A DNA stretch of 64,000 nucleotides from Desnuesiella massiliensis (lineage in GTDB: Bacteria > Bacillota > Clostridia > Clostridiales > Clostridiaceae). The translations under genes and the position numbers were made by a program. The notes beneath the pieces were generated by a model, which saw only the letters and a program-made list of their open reading frames with translations, was not told the origin of the DNA and did no database searches. Below, piece after piece: positions 1 through 8,056 of this stretch. Location of the stretch: NCBI RefSeq assembly GCF_001403615.1, contig NZ_LN879456.1:868001-932000 (forward strand). Reading direction: 5' to 3'. How positions within the stretch are numbered: position 1 is the stretch's first letter; the number at the start of each line of letters is the position of its first letter.

Positions 1-295
1 TCTCATTTTTTATTTAAAATAGCACCTTTTTCATGTAATATATTATATGCTACATTTTAGAAAATGTTCTCAATTGGTATAATATAATTAGAAATATACA
101 CCATATGCTCTTGTGCTGTCAGCACACATTCTCCAATATCTATTATCAATTGATACTGAATTATTATATGAACTAACAGTCATTTCCATAGGTTAATATT
201 AATAAAAGATGAACAGTATTCTATGTTTAGAAATGAAGCTATGCAAGTTACTGATTTGATTATTGAACTAATGAATAATAAAAGAAGTGAAAAAC

Positions 296-325
296 GCCCA
301 ATTCTAAAAATATTAAGAATTAGGC
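296..325 (-). terminator. Probable terminator of the AraC-type gene
   Basis: Inverted repeat GCCCAATTCT / AGAATTAGGC with a 10-nt loop. Read on the minus strand it is followed by GTTTTT, and it lies about 60 bp after the stop codon of the regulator gene. I see no supportable gene in bases 1-387; the short plus-strand frame at 223-444 has no ribosome binding site and overlaps the regulator antisense. Confidence 0.6.
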
Positions 326-387
326 TTATTATTGTTATCATTATGCCAATATGGTTAGATTACTTTGATTATTCTCATAATTTACAT

Positions 388-1752
388 CTAATTTTTATTC
401 ATAAGTTCAACAGCTTGTTTTTCCAAATCGCAAATTTGAAGTAATACATCACAATATGGCTTTAAATTTTCTTTATCATTAAACAGGTCAGAAGCTGAAA
501 AGTCCTGTGGAATTTGCTGCGCTAAGCGATTAGAAAGAGCAGCAATTTTCTCATAATATTGTGCTAGGTCTTCTCTTCCATTATCGTTAAAAAATTTTAT
601 TGCATATTGTCTATCAAGGTATTGCTTGTAATTACACATAACATTGAGATATGGTTCGAAATTATCCTCCCATGTATATGTTAATAATGCATTAGCAAAA
701 GCTTTATGCGCTGCAAGTCCATTATATTGACCAGGAGCTATATTCTCGTCTGTAATTAAATGCTTAATCAGATTTAAGGTTTCTGTAAAAGCTTTTTCTT
801 TTGATGGCTTTTTACACTTGCCCTCAATAATAAGTATCCTTCCTTTGCTACCTTCCTCAAAGAAACCGTTGTGCCAGTTTGATTTTCTGAAATATCCAGT
901 ATCATCATTAGCTTCATCATGATCTTCACTAACGTACATAAAAGGGTTATATCCTAAAAGCACATCGCCATCATTATCATAGCCCGAAACAACACAAGCA
1001 TCTGAACAATTGATAATCCCTTCAAGTGTAATAACTGGAACACCTTTATCTATACTATCCATAATTAATCTTTTGTCAATTTCATAGTCACTTCGGATAT
1101 GATGAGAAACTTTATATCCAAGCATCTTAAAAGTGTGTTCTATAATGATCGGAGCATGTATCACATGATAATTTCCATGATTCCATTTACTGATTGAAGG
1201 CATTGAAAAGGAAGTACGAAAGGCACTTCCTGATAGCGCACAAACATAATCATAATCTACTTTTTCACCAAGTGCATTAAGTGCAGAAACAACGCTGTTT
1301 ACAAATTCATTTTGTCTCTGAGTATCAGACCAATCAACTTTTAATAAATTTGGAATATAATTTTTTGCCATGCTAAACCCTCCCCTTAATACAAAATTAA
1401 TTACAATTGGATTGAATTTTAGATAATCTGTATTGTCTTTTTTAAAATTTGATGGAGAGCAATTATATAGTCGCTTAAATGCTCTTGAAAATGATTCAAT
1501 GTTTTCATATCTATACTTAAATGCTATGTCAGTTATAGATAAATTGCCCTCCGAAAGATCATCAGTGGCGCAAGCTAGACGGCGAAATCTAATATATTCA
1601 CCTATAGAGTATCCTGTAATAGCACTGAACAAATTTTGAAAAGATGATGGTGCGTAATTTATTGCTTTTCCAACTGATTCAATGGTAATTTCATTAAGAA
1701 GATTTACTTCTATGTATTCAATGGCTTCTTGGACTTTATCTACCCAAGTCAT
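388..1752 (-). CDS. AraC-family regulator with BtrH-like C-terminal domain
   Basis: Predicted transcription regulator of 454 aa. Residues about 1-105 form the two helix-turn-helix motifs of the AraC/XylS family, ending in the typical RAFKRLYNCSPSNFKK pattern. Here the DNA-binding domain is at the N-terminus, the reverse of classical AraC. The remaining ~330 residues resemble the butirosin biosynthesis protein H N-terminal/DUF4872 type (a cysteine-peptidase-like fold) with the stretch VITLEGIINCSDACVVSGYD, so it may sense or process a peptide or acyl ligand; that role is inference. The start is the ATG at 1752, 6 nt after GGAGGG, rather than the in-frame ATG at 1776. It stands alone and ends in its own terminator. 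The C-terminal family assignment rests on general resemblance only. Confidence 0.75.
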   Translation of the reverse strand: MTWVDKVQEAIEYIEVNLLNEITIESVGKAINYAPSSFQNLFSAITGYSIGEYIRFRRLACATDDLSEGNLSITDIAFKYRYENIESFSRAFKRLYNCSPSNFKKDNTDYLKFNPIVINFVLRGGFSMAKNYIPNLLKVDWSDTQRQNEFVNSVVSALNALGEKVDYDYVCALSGSAFRTSFSMPSISKWNHGNYHVIHAPIIIEHTFKMLGYKVSHHIRSDYEIDKRLIMDSIDKGVPVITLEGIINCSDACVVSGYDNDGDVLLGYNPFMYVSEDHDEANDDTGYFRKSNWHNGFFEEGSKGRILIIEGKCKKPSKEKAFTETLNLIKHLITDENIAPGQYNGLAAHKAFANALLTYTWEDNFEPYLNVMCNYKQYLDRQYAIKFFNDNGREDLAQYYEKIAALSNRLAQQIPQDFSASDLFNDKENLKPYCDVLLQICDLEKQAVELMNKN

Positions 1753-1914
1753 TTTATCCCTCCCTCTTGATATCATTATGTCATACTAAAAAGATTTTTG
1801 CTTGACATTTCCTATGATAAATTGTCCATGCTAACTGCAAGTACCTCTTCTCTTGTTATATGTGACTTACCTCCAGTATGATATACTTTATCTAAATGCA
1901 TAACTGGATAACGA

Positions 1915-1951
1915 AAAAATAGCTGTTCAGTATGCTGAAGAGCTATTTCTT
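1915..1951 (-). terminator. Terminator of the BlaI/M56 operon
   Basis: Stem AAATAGCT / AGCTATTT with an inner TTCAG/CTGAA pairing. On the minus strand it is followed by a run of T, about 40 bp downstream of the M56 gene stop. Confidence 0.7.
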
Positions 1952-1992
1952 AAGTTATATCTATGACGCAGAGTTCTTATTTCTATATAAGC

Positions 1993-4332
1993 TTATTCTA
2001 CGTAAATATCTAGAATGTTTTCAGTATTGTAATGTCCATAATAGAAGTCATCCTTACGTAAATTTATCTCATCTACCATTAACTTCTCTGTATCTCCTTG
2101 AAGCTTCCATAGGGATGCCTTGTCTTTTGCAGTCTTTCTAAGGAAAACTAAATCTCCACTATCCGATATATAGGAAGGTGCAAAATCAAAAGTGTTATTT
2201 TTAGTCAACTTTTCTACTTTTTTCGTATTAGGATTTACTCTATATATATTATGAGGCTCCTTATTCCATTGCTCTACATTCTCTGTGGCCTCAGCTCCTG
2301 AAAATACCACCATTTTTCCGTCTAGGGAGAAAGAAGGTGTCATAGTTGACATTCCGCTAGCTGCAGGTTCATAAGGTCCCTCTGTAGCTATCATATCCTT
2401 TGGCAATATATTAGTAAATTCACAGCTTGCCACATCAACTTTTCCTAAGGTCTTATTTATATTCATATCTCTTATTCCGCCATTATTTATAACTGGTGAC
2501 TTTCCATCTAAGGGATTTATAGCTAAATTATCCTTATAAGCCAAGGCAAATACATTCTCATCCTTGCAAGGTATGAACTCTCCGCTTTTTACTTCATAAG
2601 TGCCAAAAGGAACTCCATCTGAATTTAGTGAACCTGCTGAAGTTTTACGCCATATATAAAGATATTCTCCATCTTTAGATATGCCAGCAATTTTAGGCTT
2701 CAAGCCCATTTCTGTACCTTCTTCATTCATAGGAACTGAAGATATTATCATTTTATCTTTTAATGTTTTAGTATTTAAATTTAAAATCCCTTTATTTTCT
2801 ATATATTGACCGCCATCTTTGGTATAGTACCTATATACTTCAGCATACAAATTTTCCTTGTGATCACTTGTAATATTTTCATACTTATATTCACTTTTAA
2901 TGTATGAAGAATATTTTTTATTGTTTAAATTATAACTATTAAGACCACCTTCTTGAGCAGAATAAGCTATCTCTTCGCTATCTTTCCATCCGTAGCTTAC
3001 CACATCTTTAGCACATTCTATCACTTTATCCGCTAAATCTGAGGAAGTATTTCCTATATAAAGAACTCCCTCCTTGGTATAGGCCACATGTTTTCCATCT
3101 GGCGAAATAACTGGCCTATTTAATGCGTTTCCTCTATCTATTATAGCTTTACTTCCATTTTCTAAATCCAAACTTAATAGTTGGTTTTCCTTAATCATAA
3201 CTGCAATGCTTTTATTTGCCTTAATCATAGCTGCTATGCTCTTATTTCCTTTAATATTTTTGCCAAATGCATTAGCCATAGATACGGAGGTTAAAGTTAC
3301 TACCATTGCTGTTATTATAGATAGTATCGTTATTAACTTTCTAGGTTTTTTTCTCACTTTTATCATAGTTAGTCTCCTCTTCAATTCATTCTTACTGCTG
3401 TCAGCCATAGCAGTTGATAATACCCCTTTATTGTCCAATGAATGATTAATTGTATCTAAAATAGCAAGCCCATAACAATTCTTTTCCTGCCTATTCATAT
3501 CTTTAATAACCTTCCAATCACAATTCAATTCACAGGCCTTATTTAACTCCTTGTTTACCAGATATATAATAGGGTTAAACCAATGAATACTCCTTATGAT
3601 GAAGGAGGCAATTTTAATCCATAAATCTCTATGCTTATAGTGCATTAATTCATGGTTAAATACCATTTCTAGAAAATCTAAATTCATATCTTCTCTAGGA
3701 AGGATTATCTCGGGCTTAATTATGCCTGTGACCATAGGAGTTCCCACCTTATCACAGAGCTTTATACCAATTTTCTTTTTAATTTTTAGCTCCTGGCAGC
3801 ATTTATAGAAAACTTCTTTTATATCTTCTACTTCAATATCACTACTTGCACTTTTTAACTTCCTATTAAATTTAAAGATTCTTATGAATCCATTAATAAG
3901 AAATCCTATGCTACCTAAAAGCCACACAGCTCCTAATACTTCTCTTATACTTAGTATTCCAATATGATTATTATCGTTCATTATTTCTTTAGTTAAGTTT
4001 TCTACGATTTTAAAATCTTGAGTTTTTTCCTTAGGTTTGGCTTTATAATCCCTTTCCTCATTACTCTCTACCGCATTTTTATTCTCTACCTCCTGGACTT
4101 TTAACTCTTTAGCATCCATAGATTTAACTATATTAGTTAAGGGATTTTGAAGATTTGGCATTATTAATCCATAGGGAATAATAAAAGTTACTAGAGTTAA
4201 AATTAAAAGATAGTATCTCCAAGTTGGTGAAAAAAATCTATCCGTCATAGGTCTAAGCAGAGTTATAATAAAGAAGATTATAGTTCCTGATAAAGACAAC
4301 ATAAAAATTTTATAAAACAGTTCCTGTAGCAT
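1993..4332 (-). CDS. M56-family (BlaR1/MecR1-like) membrane metallopeptidase with beta-propeller-like C-terminus
   Basis: 779-aa membrane sensor-protease. Hydrophobic segments near residues 10-30, 40-58, 135-155 and 333-352 flank a cytoplasmic M56 domain with the zinc motif HELMH at 227-231. In BlaR1 signalling such a protease, once activated, leads to cleavage of the BlaI repressor. Here the extracytoplasmic part (about 355-779) lacks the penicillin-binding SxxK/KTG motifs of BlaR1. It instead has repeated PD(G)-type strands (ISPDGKHVAYTKEG, SFSLDGKMVVFSG, YISDSGDLVFLRK) like TolB/WD40-type propellers. The ligand is therefore probably not a beta-lactam; what it senses is unknown. The gene begins 3 nt after the stop of the blaI-like gene, so the two are co-transcribed. 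The M56 call is firm, the propeller call moderate. Confidence 0.85.
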   Translation of the reverse strand: MLQELFYKIFMLSLSGTIIFFIITLLRPMTDRFFSPTWRYYLLILTLVTFIIPYGLIMPNLQNPLTNIVKSMDAKELKVQEVENKNAVESNEERDYKAKPKEKTQDFKIVENLTKEIMNDNNHIGILSIREVLGAVWLLGSIGFLINGFIRIFKFNRKLKSASSDIEVEDIKEVFYKCCQELKIKKKIGIKLCDKVGTPMVTGIIKPEIILPREDMNLDFLEMVFNHELMHYKHRDLWIKIASFIIRSIHWFNPIIYLVNKELNKACELNCDWKVIKDMNRQEKNCYGLAILDTINHSLDNKGVLSTAMADSSKNELKRRLTMIKVRKKPRKLITILSIITAMVVTLTSVSMANAFGKNIKGNKSIAAMIKANKSIAVMIKENQLLSLDLENGSKAIIDRGNALNRPVISPDGKHVAYTKEGVLYIGNTSSDLADKVIECAKDVVSYGWKDSEEIAYSAQEGGLNSYNLNNKKYSSYIKSEYKYENITSDHKENLYAEVYRYYTKDGGQYIENKGILNLNTKTLKDKMIISSVPMNEEGTEMGLKPKIAGISKDGEYLYIWRKTSAGSLNSDGVPFGTYEVKSGEFIPCKDENVFALAYKDNLAINPLDGKSPVINNGGIRDMNINKTLGKVDVASCEFTNILPKDMIATEGPYEPAASGMSTMTPSFSLDGKMVVFSGAEATENVEQWNKEPHNIYRVNPNTKKVEKLTKNNTFDFAPSYISDSGDLVFLRKTAKDKASLWKLQGDTEKLMVDEINLRKDDFYYGHYNTENILDIYVE

Positions 4333-4335
4333 TTT

Positions 4336-4713
4336 TTAAATCTCCTCTAAAAACCATTCCTTTAGTTCTTTAAGCTCCTTTTTACTAATTTCTTTTCCAT
4401 TATACATAGTAGCTATAAAATTTTTTATAGAACCACTATGCATTTCTTCTAAAAATGCCTTGGAGTGAACCTGCTTATACTCCTCCTCTGACATAGCCGG
4501 AGTATAATAATTAGTCTTTCCCCTCTTATCAGCTTTCAGCACTCCCTTATCCATTAATCTGCTGGCAAGGGTTAATACTGTAGTCAATTTCCATGAATTA
4601 TCTGCTGGTAAAAGCTTTAGTATGTCGCTAGTGGTAATCTCTCCCTCAGCACTCCATACTATCTTCATGATCTCCATTTCAGCATCTGAAATTTTTCCTT
4701 CTTTAATTCCCAT
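4336..4713 (-). CDS. BlaI/MecI/CopY-family transcriptional repressor
   Basis: 125-aa winged-helix repressor of the penicillinase-repressor family: the N-terminal SDAEMEIMKIVW helix, the recognition region TTVLTLASRLMDKGVL, the wing KRGKTNYYTP and a C-terminal dimerisation helix are all recognisable. It is the first gene of a two-gene operon with the M56 protease and lies 15 bp downstream of a perfect twin operator, so it very likely represses its own operon and is inactivated through the protease. Length matches the family (about 120-130 aa). Targets beyond the operon cannot be seen here. Confidence 0.92.
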   Translation of the reverse strand: MGIKEGKISDAEMEIMKIVWSAEGEITTSDILKLLPADNSWKLTTVLTLASRLMDKGVLKADKRGKTNYYTPAMSEEEYKQVHSKAFLEEMHSGSIKNFIATMYNGKEISKKELKELKEWFLEEI

Positions 4714-4727
4714 GTTATCACCTCCCT

Positions 4728-4765
4728 CTACAAGCTGTAGTATAATTATATGCTACAGCTTGTAG
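4728..4765 (-). promoter_or_regulatory. BlaI-type twin operator overlapping the operon promoter
   Basis: Two 13-bp sites, CTACAAGCTGTAG (4728-4740) and CTACAGCTTGTAG (4753-4765), are exact reverse complements. Each is itself a TACA-N3-TGTA dyad like known BlaI/MecI operators. Between them lies a minus-strand TATAAT (4745-4750), a likely -10 box, so repressor binding would cover the promoter. No convincing -35 is visible. Confidence 0.85.
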
Positions 4766-4841
4766 AATAAAAAATCAATATATAATTTGAATTATTTTCT
4801 AAATATTAGGCCTTGTCCTTTTGAAAAAATAAAAACCTCAG

Positions 4842-4849
4842 AGCAACCC
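4842..4849. repeat. Target-site duplication, left copy (AGCAACCC)
   Basis: The 8-bp AGCAACCC directly abuts the left terminal inverted repeat and recurs at 7974-7981 directly after the right one. A shared G would make it 9 bp. Confidence 0.9.
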
Positions 4850-4890
4850 CTAACGGGTTTACTTTAGAGGTGCAAATGCAAAAAGTACAG
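4850..4890 (+). repeat. Left terminal inverted repeat of the 3.1-kb element
   Basis: Begins CTAACGGGTTTACTTTAGAG. About 34 of 41 positions match the reverse complement of 7933-7973 by eye. Confidence 0.85.
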
Positions 4891-5008
4891 AGATTTTTTC
4901 AATAGTTTTTACACAAAAAAAGTATGCTAATTTGATGATTTTAGCATACTTTTTTACATTTAATATTTAGTTATAAGTATTATAAAATATAAGAAGGTTG
5001 TAATTTAC

Positions 5009-5356
5009 CTACACGATATTTTCTCCAAGTAAAATTTTAGGCATGGTGGTTAAACAACGGTTAAACCTCTTGTAATATTTTTCAAGTCCTGCTTTTGTGA
5101 GTTCTCCATGTATTATTTCATTCTCCAATACCCATACAAGCATATAAATAACCTTCCCTTGAAATCTTGTTAATCTAATAGGTGGTTCTCCATTTTTTGC
5201 AGAATTAAAATCTGATTGTCTATGTGTACGTTTAATATAGTTTACATTAATCACACCAGTATGTGATTTGTAAAATTCAGCAACTTCTTTAATAAGTTCT
5301 TCAAATTCTTCTTGTTTATCAATTTTGACTTCATATATACATATTTCATTAAACAT
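5009..5356 (-). CDS. Small protein with ABM-like (dimeric alpha-beta barrel) appearance, passenger of the element
   Basis: 115 aa, preceded by GGAGGTGAG. The N-terminal strand-helix pattern (EICIYEVKIDKQEEFEELIKE, then GVINVNYIKRTHR) and the length resemble antibiotic-biosynthesis-monooxygenase/NIPSNAP-type dimeric barrels, but no catalytic residue can be named. It lies inside the insertion element downstream of the transposase and in the same orientation, so it travels with it. It could be an enzyme, or a transposition accessory protein whose fold I misjudge. Function unknown. Confidence 0.55.
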   Translation of the reverse strand: MFNEICIYEVKIDKQEEFEELIKEVAEFYKSHTGVINVNYIKRTHRQSDFNSAKNGEPPIRLTRFQGKVIYMLVWVLENEIIHGELTKAGLEKYYKRFNRCLTTMPKILLGENIV

Positions 5357-5452
5357 TAACTTAATCTCACCTCCAATTCATTTACAATTTTATGGTTGTA
5401 ATATGTGTTATTCTCCATAAATAAATAAACACCTCTTTAAACTAAAATTTCC

Positions 5453-7399
5453 TTACGAAAAATATATTATGTCATTATAATTAAACTGTTTTTTAGTAAT
5501 ACCTATTCTTTGAGCAGGAGTTAATATATCTTCACCTTTAGTTTTGAAAGTCCAACAGAAGTTATAAAATGTCCTCAAAATAGTTATAGCGTATTGGGCA
5601 TACTTTGGGTTATAGTTAGAGTATATATAACTCTTTCCTTCACCTCTTGCTGTAACAAGTGGTCTTTCAAGTATAGATATGCTCCTTCTTATCTGATTGA
5701 AGAAAGCATTAATTGAATGGCTGTTTACCCTTACTAAATAATCGGCAATTTCATTTGGAGATTTATCTGATAAATCCGTTATACAGTCTACATATCGAAC
5801 ACCTTCATCAATAGATGGTACAGGGTGTTCAATAGGGTTTTTGCCCCATTTAGGATAACCCTTTCCATCTTTAACTATATAGTCATAAAGACTATGATAT
5901 GACAGTTTTTCTGCTATCATCTGCTTTTGTATTTCAAAAGAGGAAAGTCCGTTCTTGCCATTATCCTTAATCCATCTTTTAAATTCTCTCATAGCCTCCG
6001 TAAATAGATTATAAGCCTCTTTCTTACTTAAATTACGGTCTAATTTACATAGAAAGTAGTGAGATTGCTTATCACTTATAGGTTGTGTAAAAACCCTCAT
6101 AACTGCGTCTATAATGGCACTATCTTCATCAGATATGAAGTTCCACTTGTTGCAGTTTACCATATCATTAATAAGCCAATAATGTGCTATAGAAGTATAT
6201 TTTGAGTTTGTGTGCATACCTTCTATATAGTCTTTTCTTCTATTAAACTCGGAGAGTTTCAGTTCATATTGTGCTTTAGTTTCATCATCATTAGGGGTAG
6301 GAGGCTGTGGAGCATAAGGAAATCTTAATATCTCATTTTTCCTTGCAAAACTGTATATGTGGTCATCATGATATTTAATTGTATCAGCCTCTATCTGTTC
6401 CTGTGTGATTGTATAATCATAGGCAATATCTGCTCTAAATACATACCTTGAATATAATTCACTACTGGCTACAAGGAATGTTTGGAATTTTGTGTCCTCA
6501 ATATCGTAATGTAGTCCTCCTTTACCTTTTCTCCTAACATTATTAAGGTAATAAATCATTTTATCCGTATTTAGCCATATCTTATCAAATTCTATGGATT
6601 TAAAGGTTTTGGTTTCGTACCTATCAAGAAATTCAAGACACTTCCTATAGAGCCACTCTAACTTATGATAGTAGGTCTTGGGGCTTATGTTAAGTATTTC
6701 ACATGTACGCTTAACTGGTGTTCTGCTTACAAGTAATTCCGTAAATAGAGGAAGTATATCATTCTTATTTTGATTATAACTAAAGTTTTCTCTCACAGTA
6801 GGTAAAACATTAGTTATCTTCTTGCAGGTCTTACATTGATATTTTTGAGAGTTGCCTGTACTTTTACCACGACTATAAAAGGCTTCTCTATTTTCAAAAG
6901 GGTTTTTGTCAATATCTAAACAGCCATCTTTATGAAAAGTGTACGTTACTTCCTTATCAACTACGGTATTAATACTAATAAGTCTTTTAATTTCTTCTGC
7001 AATAGACCAATTTGATACAGTTTCAGCAGTGCAATTCATACTTATTCCTGCTGTATCCTTAATAACATCATCATTGCAAGTAATTCTTTTTCTTTCCTCA
7101 CCACCACCAACTAATTTATAACGTGATGGTTTACTTTTAACATTTTCAAATTTCTGCTGTGGTAGTCCAAACCACTTACAAAAGGGATTGTTGCAATGGT
7201 TCATTTGAACAGAGGAAATCTTTGATTGCTCTTTTAGATATGAGGGTTCAAAAACTAAATACCTGTATTTCTTACCGAAACTTGTAGCAGATAGAGCCTT
7301 GTAATCCTTATCCATCTGCTTTAAATCTTTATCTGCATATGGACATACTGTACTTACATCTAATGAGGTTTCCTTTGCTAATTCCTTTAGTTTAGACAT
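5453..7399 (-). CDS. Transposase with zinc-finger and DDE-type core
   Basis: 648 aa. The N-terminal third has paired cysteines (HCNNPFCKWFG, then CKTCKKITN) as in zinc-ribbon transposases, followed by a helix-turn-helix-like segment (PVKRTCEILNISPKTYYHKLEWL, about residues 230-252). Acidic residues in SIEFDKIWLNTDK and ISDEDSAIID, and the late INAFFNQIRRSISILERP motif, fit a D-D-E catalytic core; the LERP context is typical of such transposases. Its ATG directly follows the stop of the preceding small gene, with GAGGAGG inside that gene, so translation is coupled. It is the only transposase between the matching terminal repeats. IS family not assigned. Confidence 0.8.
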   Translation of the reverse strand: MSKLKELAKETSLDVSTVCPYADKDLKQMDKDYKALSATSFGKKYRYLVFEPSYLKEQSKISSVQMNHCNNPFCKWFGLPQQKFENVKSKPSRYKLVGGGEERKRITCNDDVIKDTAGISMNCTAETVSNWSIAEEIKRLISINTVVDKEVTYTFHKDGCLDIDKNPFENREAFYSRGKSTGNSQKYQCKTCKKITNVLPTVRENFSYNQNKNDILPLFTELLVSRTPVKRTCEILNISPKTYYHKLEWLYRKCLEFLDRYETKTFKSIEFDKIWLNTDKMIYYLNNVRRKGKGGLHYDIEDTKFQTFLVASSELYSRYVFRADIAYDYTITQEQIEADTIKYHDDHIYSFARKNEILRFPYAPQPPTPNDDETKAQYELKLSEFNRRKDYIEGMHTNSKYTSIAHYWLINDMVNCNKWNFISDEDSAIIDAVMRVFTQPISDKQSHYFLCKLDRNLSKKEAYNLFTEAMREFKRWIKDNGKNGLSSFEIQKQMIAEKLSYHSLYDYIVKDGKGYPKWGKNPIEHPVPSIDEGVRYVDCITDLSDKSPNEIADYLVRVNSHSINAFFNQIRRSISILERPLVTARGEGKSYIYSNYNPKYAQYAITILRTFYNFCWTFKTKGEDILTPAQRIGITKKQFNYNDIIYFS

Positions 7400-7675
7400 T
7401 TAAAAATCCTCCTCAACTTCAATACTTTCAGTTGTGGCTACTTCTTTATTATCTTTGCTGAATATAATTTCATCTATCTTTTTCTTACTTCTACGAGTGC
7501 CAAGCCATTCAACAAAATCTTTGTCTTTTAAAATGTTCTGTAGAAACATATCTACGACTTCATCTTCCTCATATTCAGTATATTTAGCATAGTATTCAAC
7601 TATTAATTTGGTTCTACGTGAAATCTTCCAAGAAATATTTTCTTTATTAGTGTTTTTAGGTTTTATAAAATCCAT
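7400..7675 (-). CDS. Small protein upstream of and coupled to the transposase
   Basis: 91 aa from the ATG at 7675 (AGAGGTG 7 nt upstream). The frame continues further upstream without a ribosome site, so the shorter start is preferred. Charged, with SWKISRRTKLIVEYYAKYTEYEEDEVVDMFLQNILKD, which could be a ribbon-helix-helix-like DNA-binding unit. Its stop codon is immediately followed by the transposase start, so it is the first gene of the element's operon and may regulate or assist transposition. No family recognised. Confidence 0.6.
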   Translation of the reverse strand: MDFIKPKNTNKENISWKISRRTKLIVEYYAKYTEYEEDEVVDMFLQNILKDKDFVEWLGTRRSKKKIDEIIFSKDNKEVATTESIEVEEDF

Positions 7676-7932
7676 AACACACCTCTTTTTAGAACATATA
7701 TTCATATTTGTATTATTAACTATTTTAAGATTAATAAACAGTTTTACATAACTTTCTGCATATATTTTTACAAGCATTTTTGCAGGTGTAATGAATTTAT
7801 TACATTTGCTTTTTCTTCTGTAAAAAGCAGTGTAAAAGTCAATGTAATTTATTATATAAATACCTTTAGACCATTGATTTAAGCCAAAATAAAAGAGTGC
7901 AAAAATCAATGTAATTTTGCACTCAAATATTA

Positions 7933-7973
7933 TTGTATTTTTTGATTTTGCACCCTTTAAGTAAACCCGTTAG
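7933..7973 (-). repeat. Right terminal inverted repeat of the 3.1-kb element
   Basis: Its reverse complement begins CTAACGGGTTTACTTAAAGG and pairs with 4850-4890. Bases 7676-7932 inside the element hold the promoter region of its operon; I see no further gene there. Confidence 0.85.
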
Positions 7974-7995
7974 AGCAACCCGAGGTTATTTTTAT
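7974..7995 (-). terminator. Target-site duplication right copy and split half of the arsM terminator
   Basis: AGCAACCC (7974-7981) repeats 4842-4849. GAGGTT with adjoining T/A-rich sequence here would pair with AACCTC at 4835-4840 if the element were absent, giving a hairpin followed by a T-run for the minus-strand arsM gene. The insertion has separated the two arms by 3.1 kb. Confidence 0.75.
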
Positions 7996-8056
7996 TTATA
8001 ATACCTTTTTTAAACCATTTGTAAATATTTATGCACTGTAGCAGTAGATTTAACTT

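Larger units (their letters stand above)
4850..7973 (-). mobile_element. 3.1-kb DDE-type insertion element with three genes
   Basis: Bounded by imperfect inverted repeats of about 40 bp. Both ends start CTAACGGGTTTACTT and continue with a matching GGTGCAAA...CAAAAA...TACA pattern. It is flanked by the 8-bp duplication AGCAACCC. It carries a small ORF, a 648-aa zinc-finger/DDE transposase and an ABM-like passenger, all on the minus strand. Removing the element joins AACCTC and GAGGTT arms into a terminator hairpin for the neighbouring arsM gene, so the element landed in that hairpin loop. I cannot assign an IS family; an 8-9-bp duplication would fit IS1, IS1595, ISL3 or others. Confidence 0.88.

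Noticed and set aside
223..444. 73-codon plus-strand frame at the left edge
   Set aside because: No ribosome site, overlaps the end of the AraC-type gene antisense, and contains the regulator's terminator; treated as chance.
4986..5452. Riboswitch or leader RNA in the non-coding flanks of the 3.1-kb element
   Set aside because: Only A/T-rich spacer and ordinary ribosome sites are visible; no conserved RNA motif recognised.
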